Shown here: piece by piece, positions 37,095 through 46,030 of the stretch
Layout: each line of letters begins with the position of its first letter
Position numbering within the stretch: the first letter of the stretch is position 1
NCBI RefSeq assembly: GCF_001421705.1
Contig: NZ_LMKO01000001.1
Location: 920,170 to 984,169, forward strand
Direction: 5' to 3'
DNA: 64,000 nucleotides
DNA from: Xylophilus sp. Leaf220
GTDB taxonomy: Bacteria > Pseudomonadota > Gammaproteobacteria > Burkholderiales > Burkholderiaceae_C
The notes under the pieces: model-generated
What the model saw: only the letters and a program-made list of their open reading frames with translations
Databases searched by the model: none
Told to the model about the DNA's origin: nothing
Made by a program: the position numbers and the translations under genes

Positions 37095-37528
37095 GCCCTC
37101 GGCCCGCGGGCGGGGGTGCGGCAATCGACCCAGGAGTGCGCGGCCGCGACGTCGAACCGCCCCCTCTCCCGGAGAAACCCCGCGTTCCGCCGCGCAGCGG
37201 AACGGACTTCACGCCCCGAACGGATTCGGCACCGCACAAGGCGAGAGCCGGCGCGGATGGCCGGCCTTCAGCTATTGTTTCGATAGCAAAGCGCGCCGGC
37301 TTGTTGGCGTCCAAGACCGCGTTGCATCCTGCGCGTCGCTTGCTGCGTGCCGGGACGACCCCAATCCCCTGCACCACGTAGGACGTGTCCTGCACGGCGC
37401 AGTGGAGAGACGCCGCAGAAACGATAATTGGCATGCACACCAGGCATTCAGTGATCTGTGCCGACGATGCGGGCGCGGGCGCGGCGGCCGGGATTCCCCT
37501 CCTTCATCGACCAGCGCACTTCCGGCCC
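37095..37528. other. Intergenic stretch with repeat copy E
   Basis: About 430 bp between the DUF6250 gene and the hybrid kinase. Repeat copy E (37241-37288) is the only feature I can support. The kinase frame is open from 37385, so part of the right end may be coding if an earlier start is used. Confidence 0.5.
37241..37288 (+). repeat. Palindromic repeat family 1, copy E
   Basis: GAGAGCCGGCGCGGATGGCC followed by GGCCTTCA, then GCTAT (37271-37275), seven bases and ATAGC (37283-37287). The right stem is TTTCG-type, as in copies C and D. Confidence 0.82.
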
Positions 37529-39946
37529 ATGACCGCACGCCCTCCCCTCCAAGATGTCATCGACAGCGCGATCGACTTCGCCGTCATCGTCACCGACCTG
37601 CACGGCACCGTTACCGACTGGAACGCCGGCGCCGAGCGGATCCTGGGCTGGCGGCGCGAGGAGATCGTGGGCACGTCGATCGAGCGCATCTTCACCGCGG
37701 AAGACCGGGCCATCGGCCGCGCGCAGGAAGAGATGCGCGTCGCCATGGCGGAAGGCCGCGCCAACGACGAGCGCTGGCACCTGCGGGAAGACGGTGCCCG
37801 GTTCTGGGCCTCGGGCGAGATGATGCCGCTGCGGCGCGACGACGGCACCCACCAGGGCTACGTCAAGGTGCTGCGCGACCGGACCCGCCAGCACGATGCG
37901 GACGAGCGGCTGCGCGTCACCCAGGACCGTTTCGAGACCCTGCTGGAGACCATAGAAACCGCCTTCGCCATCGTCGAGGTGAAGTTCGACGCCCAGGACC
38001 GCGCGGTGGACTACCGCTTCCTGGAAGCCAACCCCGCCTTCGAGCGTCAGGCGGGCGTCAACCTGCGCGGCAAGTGGGTGACCGAATTCGCGCCCGACCT
38101 GGAGCGCTTCTGGTTCGACACCTACGGCCACGTCGCCCGCACCGGCGAGCCGGCCAGCTTCGAGAACTACGCCAAGGCGTTCAGCCGCTGGTTCGAGGTG
38201 CGCGCGATCCGTGTCGGCGATCCGCAGCTGCGGCAGATCGCGATCTTCTTCAACGACGTCACCGACCGCCGCTTGGCGGAGGACCGGCTGCGGGCCAGCG
38301 AGGCGATCGCGCGCGAGAACGTCGAGCGGGTGCAGCTGGCGCTCGCGGCCGGCGCCATCATCGGCACCTGGCACTGGGACCTGCCGACCGACCGGTTCAC
38401 CGTGGACGAGGCGTTCGCCACCGCGTTCGGGCTCGATCCGGCACTGGGCCGCGAGGGCCTGAGCCTGGCGCAGGTGGTCGCCACGGTGCATCCGGACGAC
38501 CGCGACGGCCTGGCCCGCGCGATCGGCGAGGCCGTCCAGCGCGGCGGCGCCTACGCCCACCAGTACCGGGTGCTGCGCGCCGACCGCAAGTACTACTGGA
38601 TCGAGGCCAACGGCCGGGTCGACCATGCCGCCGACGGCACGCCCACCAGCTTTCCCGGCGTGCTGATCGACGTGGAGGAGCGGCGCGCGGTCGAGGCCGA
38701 GCGCGACCGCAACGCCGCCGCGCTGCGCGCCCTGAACGAGACGCTGGAGCAGCGCGTGGCCGAGCGGACGGCCGAGCTGATGCGGGCCGAGGAGCAGCTG
38801 CGCCAGTCCCAGAAGATGGAAGCCGTGGGCCAGTTGACCGGCGGCCTGGCGCACGACTTCAACAACCTGCTGGCCGGCATCTCCGGTGCGCTGGAGCTGA
38901 TGAACGCCAAGATGAAGCAGGGCCGCTTCGACGATCTGGAGCGCTACGTGGCGGTCGCCCAGGGCGCCACCAAGCGGGCGGCCGCGCTCACCCACCGGTT
39001 GCTCGCGTTCTCGCGCCGGCAGACGCTGCTGCCAAAGCCCACCGACGTGAACCGGCTGGTCGGCGGCATGGAGGAGCTGATCCGCCGCACCATCGGGCCG
39101 GCGGTCGCGCTGGAGGTGGTCGGCGCCGCCAGCCTGTGGCCCGCCCTGGTGGACCCGGGCCAGCTGGAGAACGCGCTGCTCAACCTGTGCATCAACGCCC
39201 GCGACGCGATGCCCGACGGCGGCCGCATCACCATCGAGACCGCCAACAAATGGATGGACCGGCCGGCCGCGGCGACGTACGGCATCCAGGAAGGCCAGTA
39301 CCTCTCGCTCTGCGTAACCGATACCGGCACCGGCATGCCGCCGGAGGTGACCGCCCGGGTGTTCGAACCCTTCTTCACCACCAAGCCGATCGGCGAGGGC
39401 ACCGGGCTCGGCCTGTCGATGATCCACGGCTTCGCCCAGCAGTCGGGCGGCCAGGTACGCATCTACTCGGAAGTCGGCCAGGGCACCACGGTCTGCATCT
39501 ACCTGCCGCGCCACTACGGCGAAGTCGATACCGACGAGGCGATGCCCCGGCTCTCGGACATCGCCCGCGCCGAGCAGAGCGCCACCGTGCTGGTGGTGGA
39601 CGACGAGCCCTCGGTCCGCATGCTGGTGGCCGAGGTGCTGGAGGAATTGGGCTACACCGCGCTCGAGGCTGCCGACAGCGTGGCAGGACTGAAGCTCCTG
39701 CAGTCGGACGCCCGCATCGACCTGCTGATCACCGATGTCGGCCTGCCCGGCGGCATGAACGGCCGCCAGATGGCCGACGCCGGCCGCGAGCGCCGTCCCG
39801 ACCTCAAGGTGATGTTCATCACCGGCTATGCCGAGAACAGCGTCGTCGGCAACGGGCATCTGGCCCCGGGCATGAAGGTGCTGACCAAACCGTTCCCGAT
39901 GGAGGCGCTGGCGACCGGAGTCAAGGAACTGATCGGAGCGGGTTAG
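37529..39946 (+). CDS. Soluble hybrid histidine kinase with PAS domains and C-terminal receiver
   Basis: Cytoplasmic sensor of 805 residues with no membrane segment. A first PAS domain (VIDSAIDFAVIVTDLHGTVTDWN) is followed by a second PAS (about 130-240) and a third (about 270-390, with IGTWHWDLPTDRFTVDEA). Then come a coiled coil, the kinase core with H442 in QLTGGLAHDFNNLLAGISG, DTGTGMPPEV and GEGTGLGLSMIHGF, and a receiver with D736 in LLITDVGLPGGMNG and K in VLTKPF. I chose the ATG at 37529; 37433 and 37385 are also in frame. The HDFNN H-box marks the HWE-unrelated, blue-light/PAS kinase type common in this order. The signal and target are unknown. Confidence 0.88.
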   Translation: MTARPPLQDVIDSAIDFAVIVTDLHGTVTDWNAGAERILGWRREEIVGTSIERIFTAEDRAIGRAQEEMRVAMAEGRANDERWHLREDGARFWASGEMMPLRRDDGTHQGYVKVLRDRTRQHDADERLRVTQDRFETLLETIETAFAIVEVKFDAQDRAVDYRFLEANPAFERQAGVNLRGKWVTEFAPDLERFWFDTYGHVARTGEPASFENYAKAFSRWFEVRAIRVGDPQLRQIAIFFNDVTDRRLAEDRLRASEAIARENVERVQLALAAGAIIGTWHWDLPTDRFTVDEAFATAFGLDPALGREGLSLAQVVATVHPDDRDGLARAIGEAVQRGGAYAHQYRVLRADRKYYWIEANGRVDHAADGTPTSFPGVLIDVEERRAVEAERDRNAAALRALNETLEQRVAERTAELMRAEEQLRQSQKMEAVGQLTGGLAHDFNNLLAGISGALELMNAKMKQGRFDDLERYVAVAQGATKRAAALTHRLLAFSRRQTLLPKPTDVNRLVGGMEELIRRTIGPAVALEVVGAASLWPALVDPGQLENALLNLCINARDAMPDGGRITIETANKWMDRPAAATYGIQEGQYLSLCVTDTGTGMPPEVTARVFEPFFTTKPIGEGTGLGLSMIHGFAQQSGGQVRIYSEVGQGTTVCIYLPRHYGEVDTDEAMPRLSDIARAEQSATVLVVDDEPSVRMLVAEVLEELGYTALEAADSVAGLKLLQSDARIDLLITDVGLPGGMNGRQMADAGRERRPDLKVMFITGYAENSVVGNGHLAPGMKVLTKPFPMEALATGVKELIGAG

Positions 39947-40068
39947 ACGACCCGGCCGGCGCGGCGCTTGCAAGCGGGCGCGGCATGGACCACAGCCATG
40001 TTCGGAGGTGTCCGACGCGAAGGCCGCGGCCGCACCGGGACAGTAGAGGTTTTCATTGCGGAGTCTCC

Positions 40069-40623
40069 ATGTCTTCCACGCCTTCCTCCTCCCCTGTATC
40101 CCGCCGCATCGCCATCCTGACAACCGACGGCTTCGAGCAGGCCGAACTCGAAAAGCCGCGCGACGCATTGCAGAAAGCGGGCTACGACACCCACATCCTT
40201 GCGCCGAAGGCCGGCACCGTACAGGGCTTCGACCATGTCGACAAGGCCGATACTTTCAAGGTCGACGGCACCATCGCCGATGCCGATCCGGGCGACTATG
40301 CGGCGGTGATCCTGCCGGGTGGCGTGGTGAATGCCGATGCATTGCGCACCGACGCCGACGCCCAGGCCTTCGTCAAGGCCATCGACGCGGCCGGCAAACC
40401 GCTGGCGGTGATCTGCCACGGCGCGTGGCTGCTGATCGATGCCGGTCTGGTCGATGGCAAGACGCTCACCAGCTGGCCGAGCCTGCAGGTCGATCTGCGC
40501 AATGCCGGCGCCACCTGGGTCGACGAGCAGGTGCACAGCGAAGGCGGCTGGATCAGCAGCCGCAAACCCGACGACATTCCCGCGTTCAACGCAGCGATCC
40601 TGAAGGCGCTGGGCGGTACCTGA
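40069..40623 (+). CDS. DJ-1/PfpI family protein (YhbO/Hsp31-like)
   Basis: A 184-residue cytosolic protein of the DJ-1/PfpI superfamily, members of which act as glyoxalases, deglycases or stress proteins. It starts RRIAILTTDGFEQAELEKPRDAL, with the conserved Glu, and has AAVILPGGVVNADALR and the nucleophile C116 in LAVICHGAWLLIDAGLVDGK. The C-terminal SEGGWISSRKPDDIPAFNAAIL is typical of the general-stress subgroup. The start is the ATG at 40069, 122 bp after the hybrid kinase. It is convergent with the chemoreceptor gene. Confidence 0.93.
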   Translation: MSSTPSSSPVSRRIAILTTDGFEQAELEKPRDALQKAGYDTHILAPKAGTVQGFDHVDKADTFKVDGTIADADPGDYAAVILPGGVVNADALRTDADAQAFVKAIDAAGKPLAVICHGAWLLIDAGLVDGKTLTSWPSLQVDLRNAGATWVDEQVHSEGGWISSRKPDDIPAFNAAILKALGGT

Positions 40624-40654
40624 TCCCACAAGGCCGCAGCCCGCCCCTTCCGTC

Positions 40655-42274
40655 TCAAACCGCCAGGAGACGCTGCGGGCTGCCGACCGCGATGCGGTCC
40701 ATGGGTGCACCGCCCAGCGAGAACGCCTGCACCGAGGCCACGAGTTGCTCGGCCTGCGCCCTGAGGCTTCCGGCGGCGGCGGCCGCCTCTTCCACCAGCG
40801 CAGCGTTCTGCTGCGTCACCCGGTCCATCTGGTTGATCGCTTCGCCCACCTGGGCCACGCCCAGCGCCTGCTCCTTGCTGGCGCTGCTGATCTCGTCGAC
40901 CAGTTGCGCGAGCGAGCCGACCGAGCCGGCCACCGTGCCCATCGACGTTCCGGCCTGCTGGGCGAGCTTCACGCCGTTGCCGACGGCTGCCACGCTCGAG
41001 TTGATCAGCTCCTTGATCTCGGTCGCGGCGCTCGCGCTGCGCTTGGCCAGGTTGCGGACCTCGCCGGCCACCACCGCGAAGCCCTTGCCCTGGTCGCCGG
41101 CGCGGGCGGCCTCGACGGCCGCGTTCAACGCGAGCAGGTTGGTCTGGAACGCGATGCCGTCGATGACGCCCACGATGTCCACGATGCGGCGAGAGCCGTC
41201 GTTGATGGTCCCCATCGAATCCACCACGTTCTGCACCAGGCCGTTGCTTTCCTCCACCACCTTCAGCGACTGGGCGGCCATCCGGGCGGCCTGTTCGGCG
41301 TTGTCGGCATTGTTCTTGATGGTGCTGGCGATCTGGTCCATCGTGGCCGCGGTTTCCTCCAGCGCGCTGGCCTGCTCTTCGGTGCGCTGGCTCAGGTCCG
41401 CATTGCCCGCGGCGATCTCCGCGGAGCCGGTGAGGATCGAGTCGGCCGCATGGCGCACCTGGTGCACGGTGGCGGCCAGGCTCTTCTGCATGTTCGCGAG
41501 GGAGGCCAGCACGCTGGACTGGCGGGCGGTGGCCGCTCCGTCCACGTCGCGCAGATCACCCGCTGCGACGACCTGGGCGATGCGGCTCAGCGCCGCCGGC
41601 TCGGAGCCCAGGATGTTGCCCAGGGACCGCACGATGGCCCAGCCGCACACGACGGCCAGGGCGAGTGCGGCCAGCGCGGCGGCCATCAGGATGTTGCGGT
41701 GGAGCGTGTATTCGGCCTGCGAATCGCGGATCCGTTCGGCCGAGCGCTGGGCGGTGTATTCGCGGTAGGCGTTGGTGGAGGCGATCAGCTCGACCAGGAG
41801 CGGCCGGCATTCGTCGAGGATCTTCTGGGTGGCCTCGGTCGTCATCCGGCGGTTGGCCATCTCGGTGATCGACAGCGCCACCGGGCCGTAGCGGCTCTCC
41901 ACCTCGGCGATCTTCGCGACCAGTTCCTTGGTCTTGGCATTCGAGTCGTCCGCTTCGTCGGCCATCTTGCGCAGCCGGGCGATGCGCTCCTGCACCTGCT
42001 GGTGGGCCTTGAGGATCTCGTCGTACTCCGCCTTGGTGTCGTCGGTGGGGCGGAGCAGCGTCAGGTTGCGCGCGGCGATGGCGCGGCGATCGACCGCGGT
42101 GCGCACCTGCTCGGCGAGCAGGGCCCGGGCGTTGATCCCCTGGACATAGCGGGCGAAGCCGTCGTTGGAGTTCTGCAGGAGGACGACGGCCAGGCCGGCG
42201 ACGACTGCTATGAGGAAAACGAGAAGACCGAACGCGAAGGTCAACTGCTGTCGGACGGTAAGTGAGGATTTCAT
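40655..42274 (-). CDS. Methyl-accepting chemotaxis protein
   Basis: Inner-membrane chemoreceptor of 539 residues. The first helix ([23 protein letters not shown]) leads into a four-helix-bundle periplasmic domain of about 150 residues. The second helix is near [37 protein letters not shown] region and the signalling domain follow, with the conserved hairpin tip [43 protein letters not shown]. There is no C-terminal pentapeptide. The ATG at 42274 is preferred; a GTG seven codons upstream is in frame. The ligand is unknown. No chemotaxis genes adjoin it, so it probably feeds a distant array. Confidence 0.92.
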   Translation of the reverse strand: MKSSLTVRQQLTFAFGLLVFLIAVVAGLAVVLLQNSNDGFARYVQGINARALLAEQVRTAVDRRAIAARNLTLLRPTDDTKAEYDEILKAHQQVQERIARLRKMADEADDSNAKTKELVAKIAEVESRYGPVALSITEMANRRMTTEATQKILDECRPLLVELIASTNAYREYTAQRSAERIRDSQAEYTLHRNILMAAALAALALAVVCGWAIVRSLGNILGSEPAALSRIAQVVAAGDLRDVDGAATARQSSVLASLANMQKSLAATVHQVRHAADSILTGSAEIAAGNADLSQRTEEQASALEETAATMDQIASTIKNNADNAEQAARMAAQSLKVVEESNGLVQNVVDSMGTINDGSRRIVDIVGVIDGIAFQTNLLALNAAVEAARAGDQGKGFAVVAGEVRNLAKRSASAATEIKELINSSVAAVGNGVKLAQQAGTSMGTVAGSVGSLAQLVDEISSASKEQALGVAQVGEAINQMDRVTQQNAALVEEAAAAAGSLRAQAEQLVASVQAFSLGGAPMDRIAVGSPQRLLAV

Positions 42275-42649
42275 GAGTCGAAAAATATTGTGCACAACTT
42301 AATTGGGCGAGGATAAGGCCTCGGGTGCTGGGCAATGTGGAGGACGTGTGTCGATTACGCCCGGGTCGCCGAAATGGATTCGGTCCTACAGCGTGGGTAG
42401 CATGCAAACAACGGCCACAGCCGTCGGGATGCCATGCGGACGCATCGATCGGCCTGCCCACCGCGTCTGTGGAGCGGAGGCGATCGCATCGAATGCCACC
42501 CCGACATGGCCTGTCACCTGCGTCCGGTGCTGGGCGCTTCTCCGGCCGCAACTGGACCCTGGCTGCGTGCGACGCCGGTGGTCCGCGTCGTGCGCCAAGG
42601 GCCATGCGAGCCGTCGCCTCGGGTGATTCTCGGGGACGGCCCCGGCGGA
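42275..42649. other. 375-bp gap between the chemoreceptor and glmS
   Basis: The only structure I see is a perfect 10-bp palindrome, TTGTGCACAA, at 42288-42297 in the chemoreceptor leader. Open frames here (for example 42386-42598 on the minus strand) are short and resemble no protein. No terminator for glmS is obvious. Confidence 0.45.
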
Positions 42650-44572
42650 TCACTCCACCGTCACGCTCTTGGCCAGGTTGCGCGGCTTGTCCACGTCGGT
42701 ACCCCGCGCACAGGCCGTGTGGTAGGCCAGCAACTGCAGCGGCACCACGTGCAGCAGCGGGCTCAGCGCGCCGTAGTGCTCCGGCATGCGGATCACGTGC
42801 AGGCCTTCGGCGGCTTCGATATGGGTGTCGGCGTCGGCCAGCACGTAGAGCACGCCGCCGCGGGCGCGGACTTCCTGCAGGTTGCTCTTCAGCTTTTCCA
42901 GCAGGGTGTCGTTGGGCGCGACGGTGACGACCGGCATCTCGCTGGTCACCAGGGCCAGCGGGCCGTGCTTGAGTTCGCCGGCGGCATAGGCCTCGGCGTG
43001 GATGTAGGTCACTTCCTTGAGCTTGAGCGCGCCTTCCAGCGCGATCGGATAGTGCAGGCCGCGGCCCAGGAACAAGGCGTGGTCCTTGCCGGCGAAGGCC
43101 TCGGCCCAGTCGATGATCTGCGGCTCCAGGGCCAGCACCGCCTGCAGCGCGACCGGCAGGTGGCGCATCGCCTTCAGGTGCATCGCCTCGGCCTCGGCGT
43201 CGAGGTGGCCGCGCGACTGGGCCAGCGTCAGCGTCAGCAGGAAGAGGCCGGCCAGCTGGGTGGTGAAGGCCTTGGTGGAGGCCACGCCGATCTCGGTGCC
43301 GGCGCGGGTGATGTAGGCGAGCTTGCATTCGCGCACCATCGCGCTGGTGGCCACGTTGCAGATGGTGAGCGTCTGCTCCATGCCCAGGCTGCGGGCATGC
43401 TGCAGCGCGGCCAGGGTGTCGGCCGTCTCGCCCGACTGGCTGATGGTGACGACCAGGGTGCGCGGGTTGGGCACGCTGCTGCGGTAGCGGTATTCGCTCG
43501 CGATCTCGACCTGGGTCGGGATCTTCGCGATCGATTCGAGCCAGTACTTGGCGGTGCAGCCGCTGTAGTAGCTGGTGCCGCAGGCCAGGATCAGGACGTT
43601 GTCGATCTCCTGGAACACCCGCCAGGCGCTCGCGCCGGTGGCGCCGTCGTGCGAGGGCGCGCCGTCGAACAACTCGGGCACGATGCCCTCGATGCCTTCG
43701 AGCGTGTCGGCGATGGCGCGCGGCTGCTCGAAGATCTCCTTCTGCATGTAGTGGCGGTACGGGCCGAGGTCGGCCGCGCCGCTGTGGGCCTGCACCGTGC
43801 GCACCGGGCGGGCGGCGGCATCGACCGGGCGGATGCCGCTGCCATCCTTGCTGCGCTGCACGATCCAGAAGCGCCCCATCTGCAGGTCGACCACGTCGCC
43901 CTCTTCCAGGTAGACGATCTGGTCGGTCACGCCGGCGAGCGCCATCGCGTCGCTGGCCAGGAAATGCTCGCCTGCCTGGCCCACGCCCAGGATCAGCGGC
44001 GAGCCGGCGCGGGCGCCGACCACGCGGTGCGGCTCGTCGCGGCAGAACACGGCGATCGCATAGGCGCCGCGCAACTGCACGATGGCCGCCTGCACCGCCT
44101 CGAACAAATCGCCGTCGTACAGGCTGTCGATCAGGTGGGCGATGACCTCGGTGTCGGTCTGGCTGGCGAACTCGTAGCCCTTGGCGACCAGGCCACCGCG
44201 CAGCGCGTCGTGGTTCTCGATGATGCCGTTGTGCACCAGCGCGATTCGGCCCGGGCCCTGGTCGTAGGCGCCGGGGCCGTGGCTGAAGTGCGGATGCGCG
44301 TTGTGCACCGCCGGCGCGCCGTGCGTCGCCCAGCGGGTGTGGGCGATGCCGGTGGTGCCCTGCACCGCGCCGGCCTTCACCTGCTCCATCAGCTCTGCCA
44401 CGCGCGAGGTGCTGCGGGTGCGGCGCAGCGGGCCCTCGGGCGTCATCACTGCGCCGGTGTCGTACACCGCCACGCCGCAGGAGTCGTAGCCCCGGTACTC
44501 GAGCCGCTGAAGGCCCTGGACGAGGATGGGGACGATGTTGCGGGTGGAGACCGCGCCGACGATGCCGCACAT
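42650..44572 (-). CDS. glmS: Glutamine-fructose-6-phosphate aminotransferase (isomerizing)
   Basis: Makes glucosamine-6-phosphate from fructose-6-phosphate and glutamine, the first step towards UDP-GlcNAc for peptidoglycan and LPS. The 640 residues include the N-terminal glutaminase, whose catalytic Cys follows the initiator Met in [21 protein letters not shown], and two SIS domains ([32 protein letters not shown]). The C-terminal [27 protein letters not shown] is canonical. A longer open frame upstream is not coding. There is no sign of a glmS ribozyme; regulation in proteobacteria is usually post-transcriptional. An Lrp-type regulator gene diverges from it. Confidence 0.97.
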   Translation of the reverse strand: MCGIVGAVSTRNIVPILVQGLQRLEYRGYDSCGVAVYDTGAVMTPEGPLRRTRSTSRVAELMEQVKAGAVQGTTGIAHTRWATHGAPAVHNAHPHFSHGPGAYDQGPGRIALVHNGIIENHDALRGGLVAKGYEFASQTDTEVIAHLIDSLYDGDLFEAVQAAIVQLRGAYAIAVFCRDEPHRVVGARAGSPLILGVGQAGEHFLASDAMALAGVTDQIVYLEEGDVVDLQMGRFWIVQRSKDGSGIRPVDAAARPVRTVQAHSGAADLGPYRHYMQKEIFEQPRAIADTLEGIEGIVPELFDGAPSHDGATGASAWRVFQEIDNVLILACGTSYYSGCTAKYWLESIAKIPTQVEIASEYRYRSSVPNPRTLVVTISQSGETADTLAALQHARSLGMEQTLTICNVATSAMVRECKLAYITRAGTEIGVASTKAFTTQLAGLFLLTLTLAQSRGHLDAEAEAMHLKAMRHLPVALQAVLALEPQIIDWAEAFAGKDHALFLGRGLHYPIALEGALKLKEVTYIHAEAYAAGELKHGPLALVTSEMPVVTVAPNDTLLEKLKSNLQEVRARGGVLYVLADADTHIEAAEGLHVIRMPEHYGALSPLLHVVPLQLLAYHTACARGTDVDKPRNLAKSVTVE

Positions 44573-44688
44573 GGTGGTGCCTTGTGTGAAAAGGAAAGAC
44601 CCGATGCTAGAACCTGCGCCGTGAAATAACCAGCCCTGCAATCGAAGCATTCTGGTCGCTTCTTTCACTCCGCACATCCGCCACAATA

Positions 44689-44719
44689 TTCGTTCACACA
44701 GACTCCACAAATGAACGAA
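44689..44719. promoter_or_regulatory. Inverted repeat TTCGTTCA-N15-TGAACGAA at the lrp-type start
   Basis: Eight-base arms at 44689-44696 and 44712-44719; the right arm overlaps the regulator's start codon. It could be an autoregulatory site and might also affect the divergent glmS, whose ATG is 117 bp away. Inference from position and symmetry only. Confidence 0.4.
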
Positions 44720-45199
44720 ATCACGCTCGACGAAACCGACTGGCGCCTGCTGGACCTGCTGCAGACCGACGCCTCCCGTAGCAACCAGGCCCTGGCAGAA
44801 GCAGCCGCGATCTCGCCGCCGACCTGCCTGCGCCGGGTGCGCCGGCTGGTCGAGTCCGGCGTGATCGCCCGGCAGGTCGCCCTGCTCGACGGCGACACCC
44901 TCGCGCCCCTGGTCGGCCACGGCCTCACCGCCCTGGTGGAGCTGACGCTCGACGCGCAGGATGCCGAACGGCTGGCCCGCTTCGAGGCCCGGGCCTGCGC
45001 CGACGACGCGGTGCAGCAGTGCTACCGCGTCTCGCCGGGGCCGGATTTCATGCTGGTGGTGCGGGTGCGGGACATGCCGGGCTACCTGGCGCTGGCGCAG
45101 CGGCTGTTCCACGCCGACCTGCATGTGCGCAGCGTGAAGGCTTTCTTCAGCATCAAGTGCGCGAAATTCGAGCCGAAAGTGCCGCTGGCCGGCGATTAG
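44711..45199 (+). CDS. Lrp/AsnC-family transcriptional regulator
   Basis: A 162-residue regulator. The N-terminal helix-turn-helix reads [41 protein letters not shown], and the C-terminal RAM-type alpha/beta domain includes [18 protein letters not shown]. Family members respond to amino acids; the effector cannot be told here. It is divergent from glmS. The last codons (LAGD and the TAG stop) fall inside repeat copy F, so the end of the protein may have been altered by the repeat. Confidence 0.93.
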   Translation: MNEITLDETDWRLLDLLQTDASRSNQALAEAAAISPPTCLRRVRRLVESGVIARQVALLDGDTLAPLVGHGLTALVELTLDAQDAERLARFEARACADDAVQQCYRVSPGPDFMLVVRVRDMPGYLALAQRLFHADLHVRSVKAFFSIKCAKFEPKVPLAGD

Positions 45200-45229
45200 C
45201 GCCGGCCTCCAGCTATCGAAACCATAGCA
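45187..45229 (+). repeat. Palindromic repeat family 1, copy F
   Basis: GGCCGGCG (45187-45194) and CGCCGGCC (45200-45207) form a perfect 8-bp stem; the Lrp stop codon TAG lies in the 5-nt loop. Then comes CTCCA, GCTAT (45212-45216), seven bases and ATAGC (45224-45228). The repeat ends exactly at the stop of the convergent kinase gene. Confidence 0.85.
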
Positions 45230-46024
45230 TCACACCGGCGCGGCGGCCGGCAGGCTGAATCGCACGGTGCAGCCGGCGTCGCGCTGGCCCTCGGCATGGG
45301 CGGTGCCGCCGTGGCGCTGCGCGATGCGGCGCACCGCCGCCAGGCCGATGCCCAGGCCGTCGAACTCCGAACTGCTGTGCAGCCGCTCGAACACGCCGAA
45401 CAGCTTGCCCGCCGAAGCGGGGTTGAAGCCGGCGCCGTTGTCGCGCACGACGATCTCGATCTGCCCTGCGGGCCCCGGCTGCCAGCCCACCGCGATCGCG
45501 GGCGCGGGCCGCTTCGCGCTGAACTTGACCGCGTTGGCGAGCAGGTGCTGCAGCGCCAGCCGCACCAGCGCCGGATCGCCCTGGCAGCGCGGAATGTCGG
45601 GCGCCACCTGCCACGCCACCGGCTGCGGCGGCAGCGCCAGGGCGCGGCGCGCCTCCTGCACCAGTGCCGCCACGTCGAGCGGCTGCGGCACCAGCGGCGC
45701 GCGGCCGATGCGCGACAGCTCCAGCAGGCCGTCGACCATCCGGGCCATCTGCTGCGCCGAATGCTCCATCGTGTCGAGGAAGCTCAGCGTCTCCGGGTCG
45801 CGCCCCAGGTCCTCGACCCGCTCGCGCAGCAACTGGCCGAAGGCCTTCAGGTGGCGCAGCGGGGCCCGCAGGTCGTGGGAGGCGACGCGGAAGAAGTCCT
45901 CCAGCTCGGCGCGCGTCTCGGCCAGCTCGGCGCGGGCGGCCGACAGCTCGGCGTCGCGCGCGGCCAGGGCGGCACGCAGCGCCGGCAGGTCGTGGGGTTC
46001 CGGCGGGGCGGGCGCGGCATCCAT
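45230..46024 (-). CDS. Sensor-less histidine kinase
   Basis: A 264-residue cytoplasmic kinase with no membrane segment and no recognisable sensor domain. An N-terminal coiled coil (LAARDAELSAARAELAETRAELEDFF) is followed by the H-box VASHDLRAPLRHLKAF and the ATPase part: LQHLLANAVKFSAK, VVRDNGAGFNPA and FERLHSSSEFDGLGIGLAAVRRIAQRHGG. These motifs match phytochrome-type kinases whose photosensory module is missing here. It starts 6 bp after glmU, so it is probably co-transcribed with it. No response regulator is adjacent. Confidence 0.85.
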   Translation of the reverse strand: MDAAPAPPEPHDLPALRAALAARDAELSAARAELAETRAELEDFFRVASHDLRAPLRHLKAFGQLLRERVEDLGRDPETLSFLDTMEHSAQQMARMVDGLLELSRIGRAPLVPQPLDVAALVQEARRALALPPQPVAWQVAPDIPRCQGDPALVRLALQHLLANAVKFSAKRPAPAIAVGWQPGPAGQIEIVVRDNGAGFNPASAGKLFGVFERLHSSSEFDGLGIGLAAVRRIAQRHGGTAHAEGQRDAGCTVRFSLPAAAPV

Positions 46025-46030
46025 CGGCGG

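Noticed and set aside
36295-40623. A single 1442-codon frame joining the DUF6250 lipoprotein and the DJ-1 protein
   Set aside because: Only its two ends match proteins. The middle is out of frame with the hybrid kinase, and the link is created by the frameshift near 37008.
42275-44572. A glmS ribozyme or riboswitch near glmS
   Set aside because: The ribozyme belongs to Gram-positive bacteria, and nothing in the short leader (44573-44710) resembles it.
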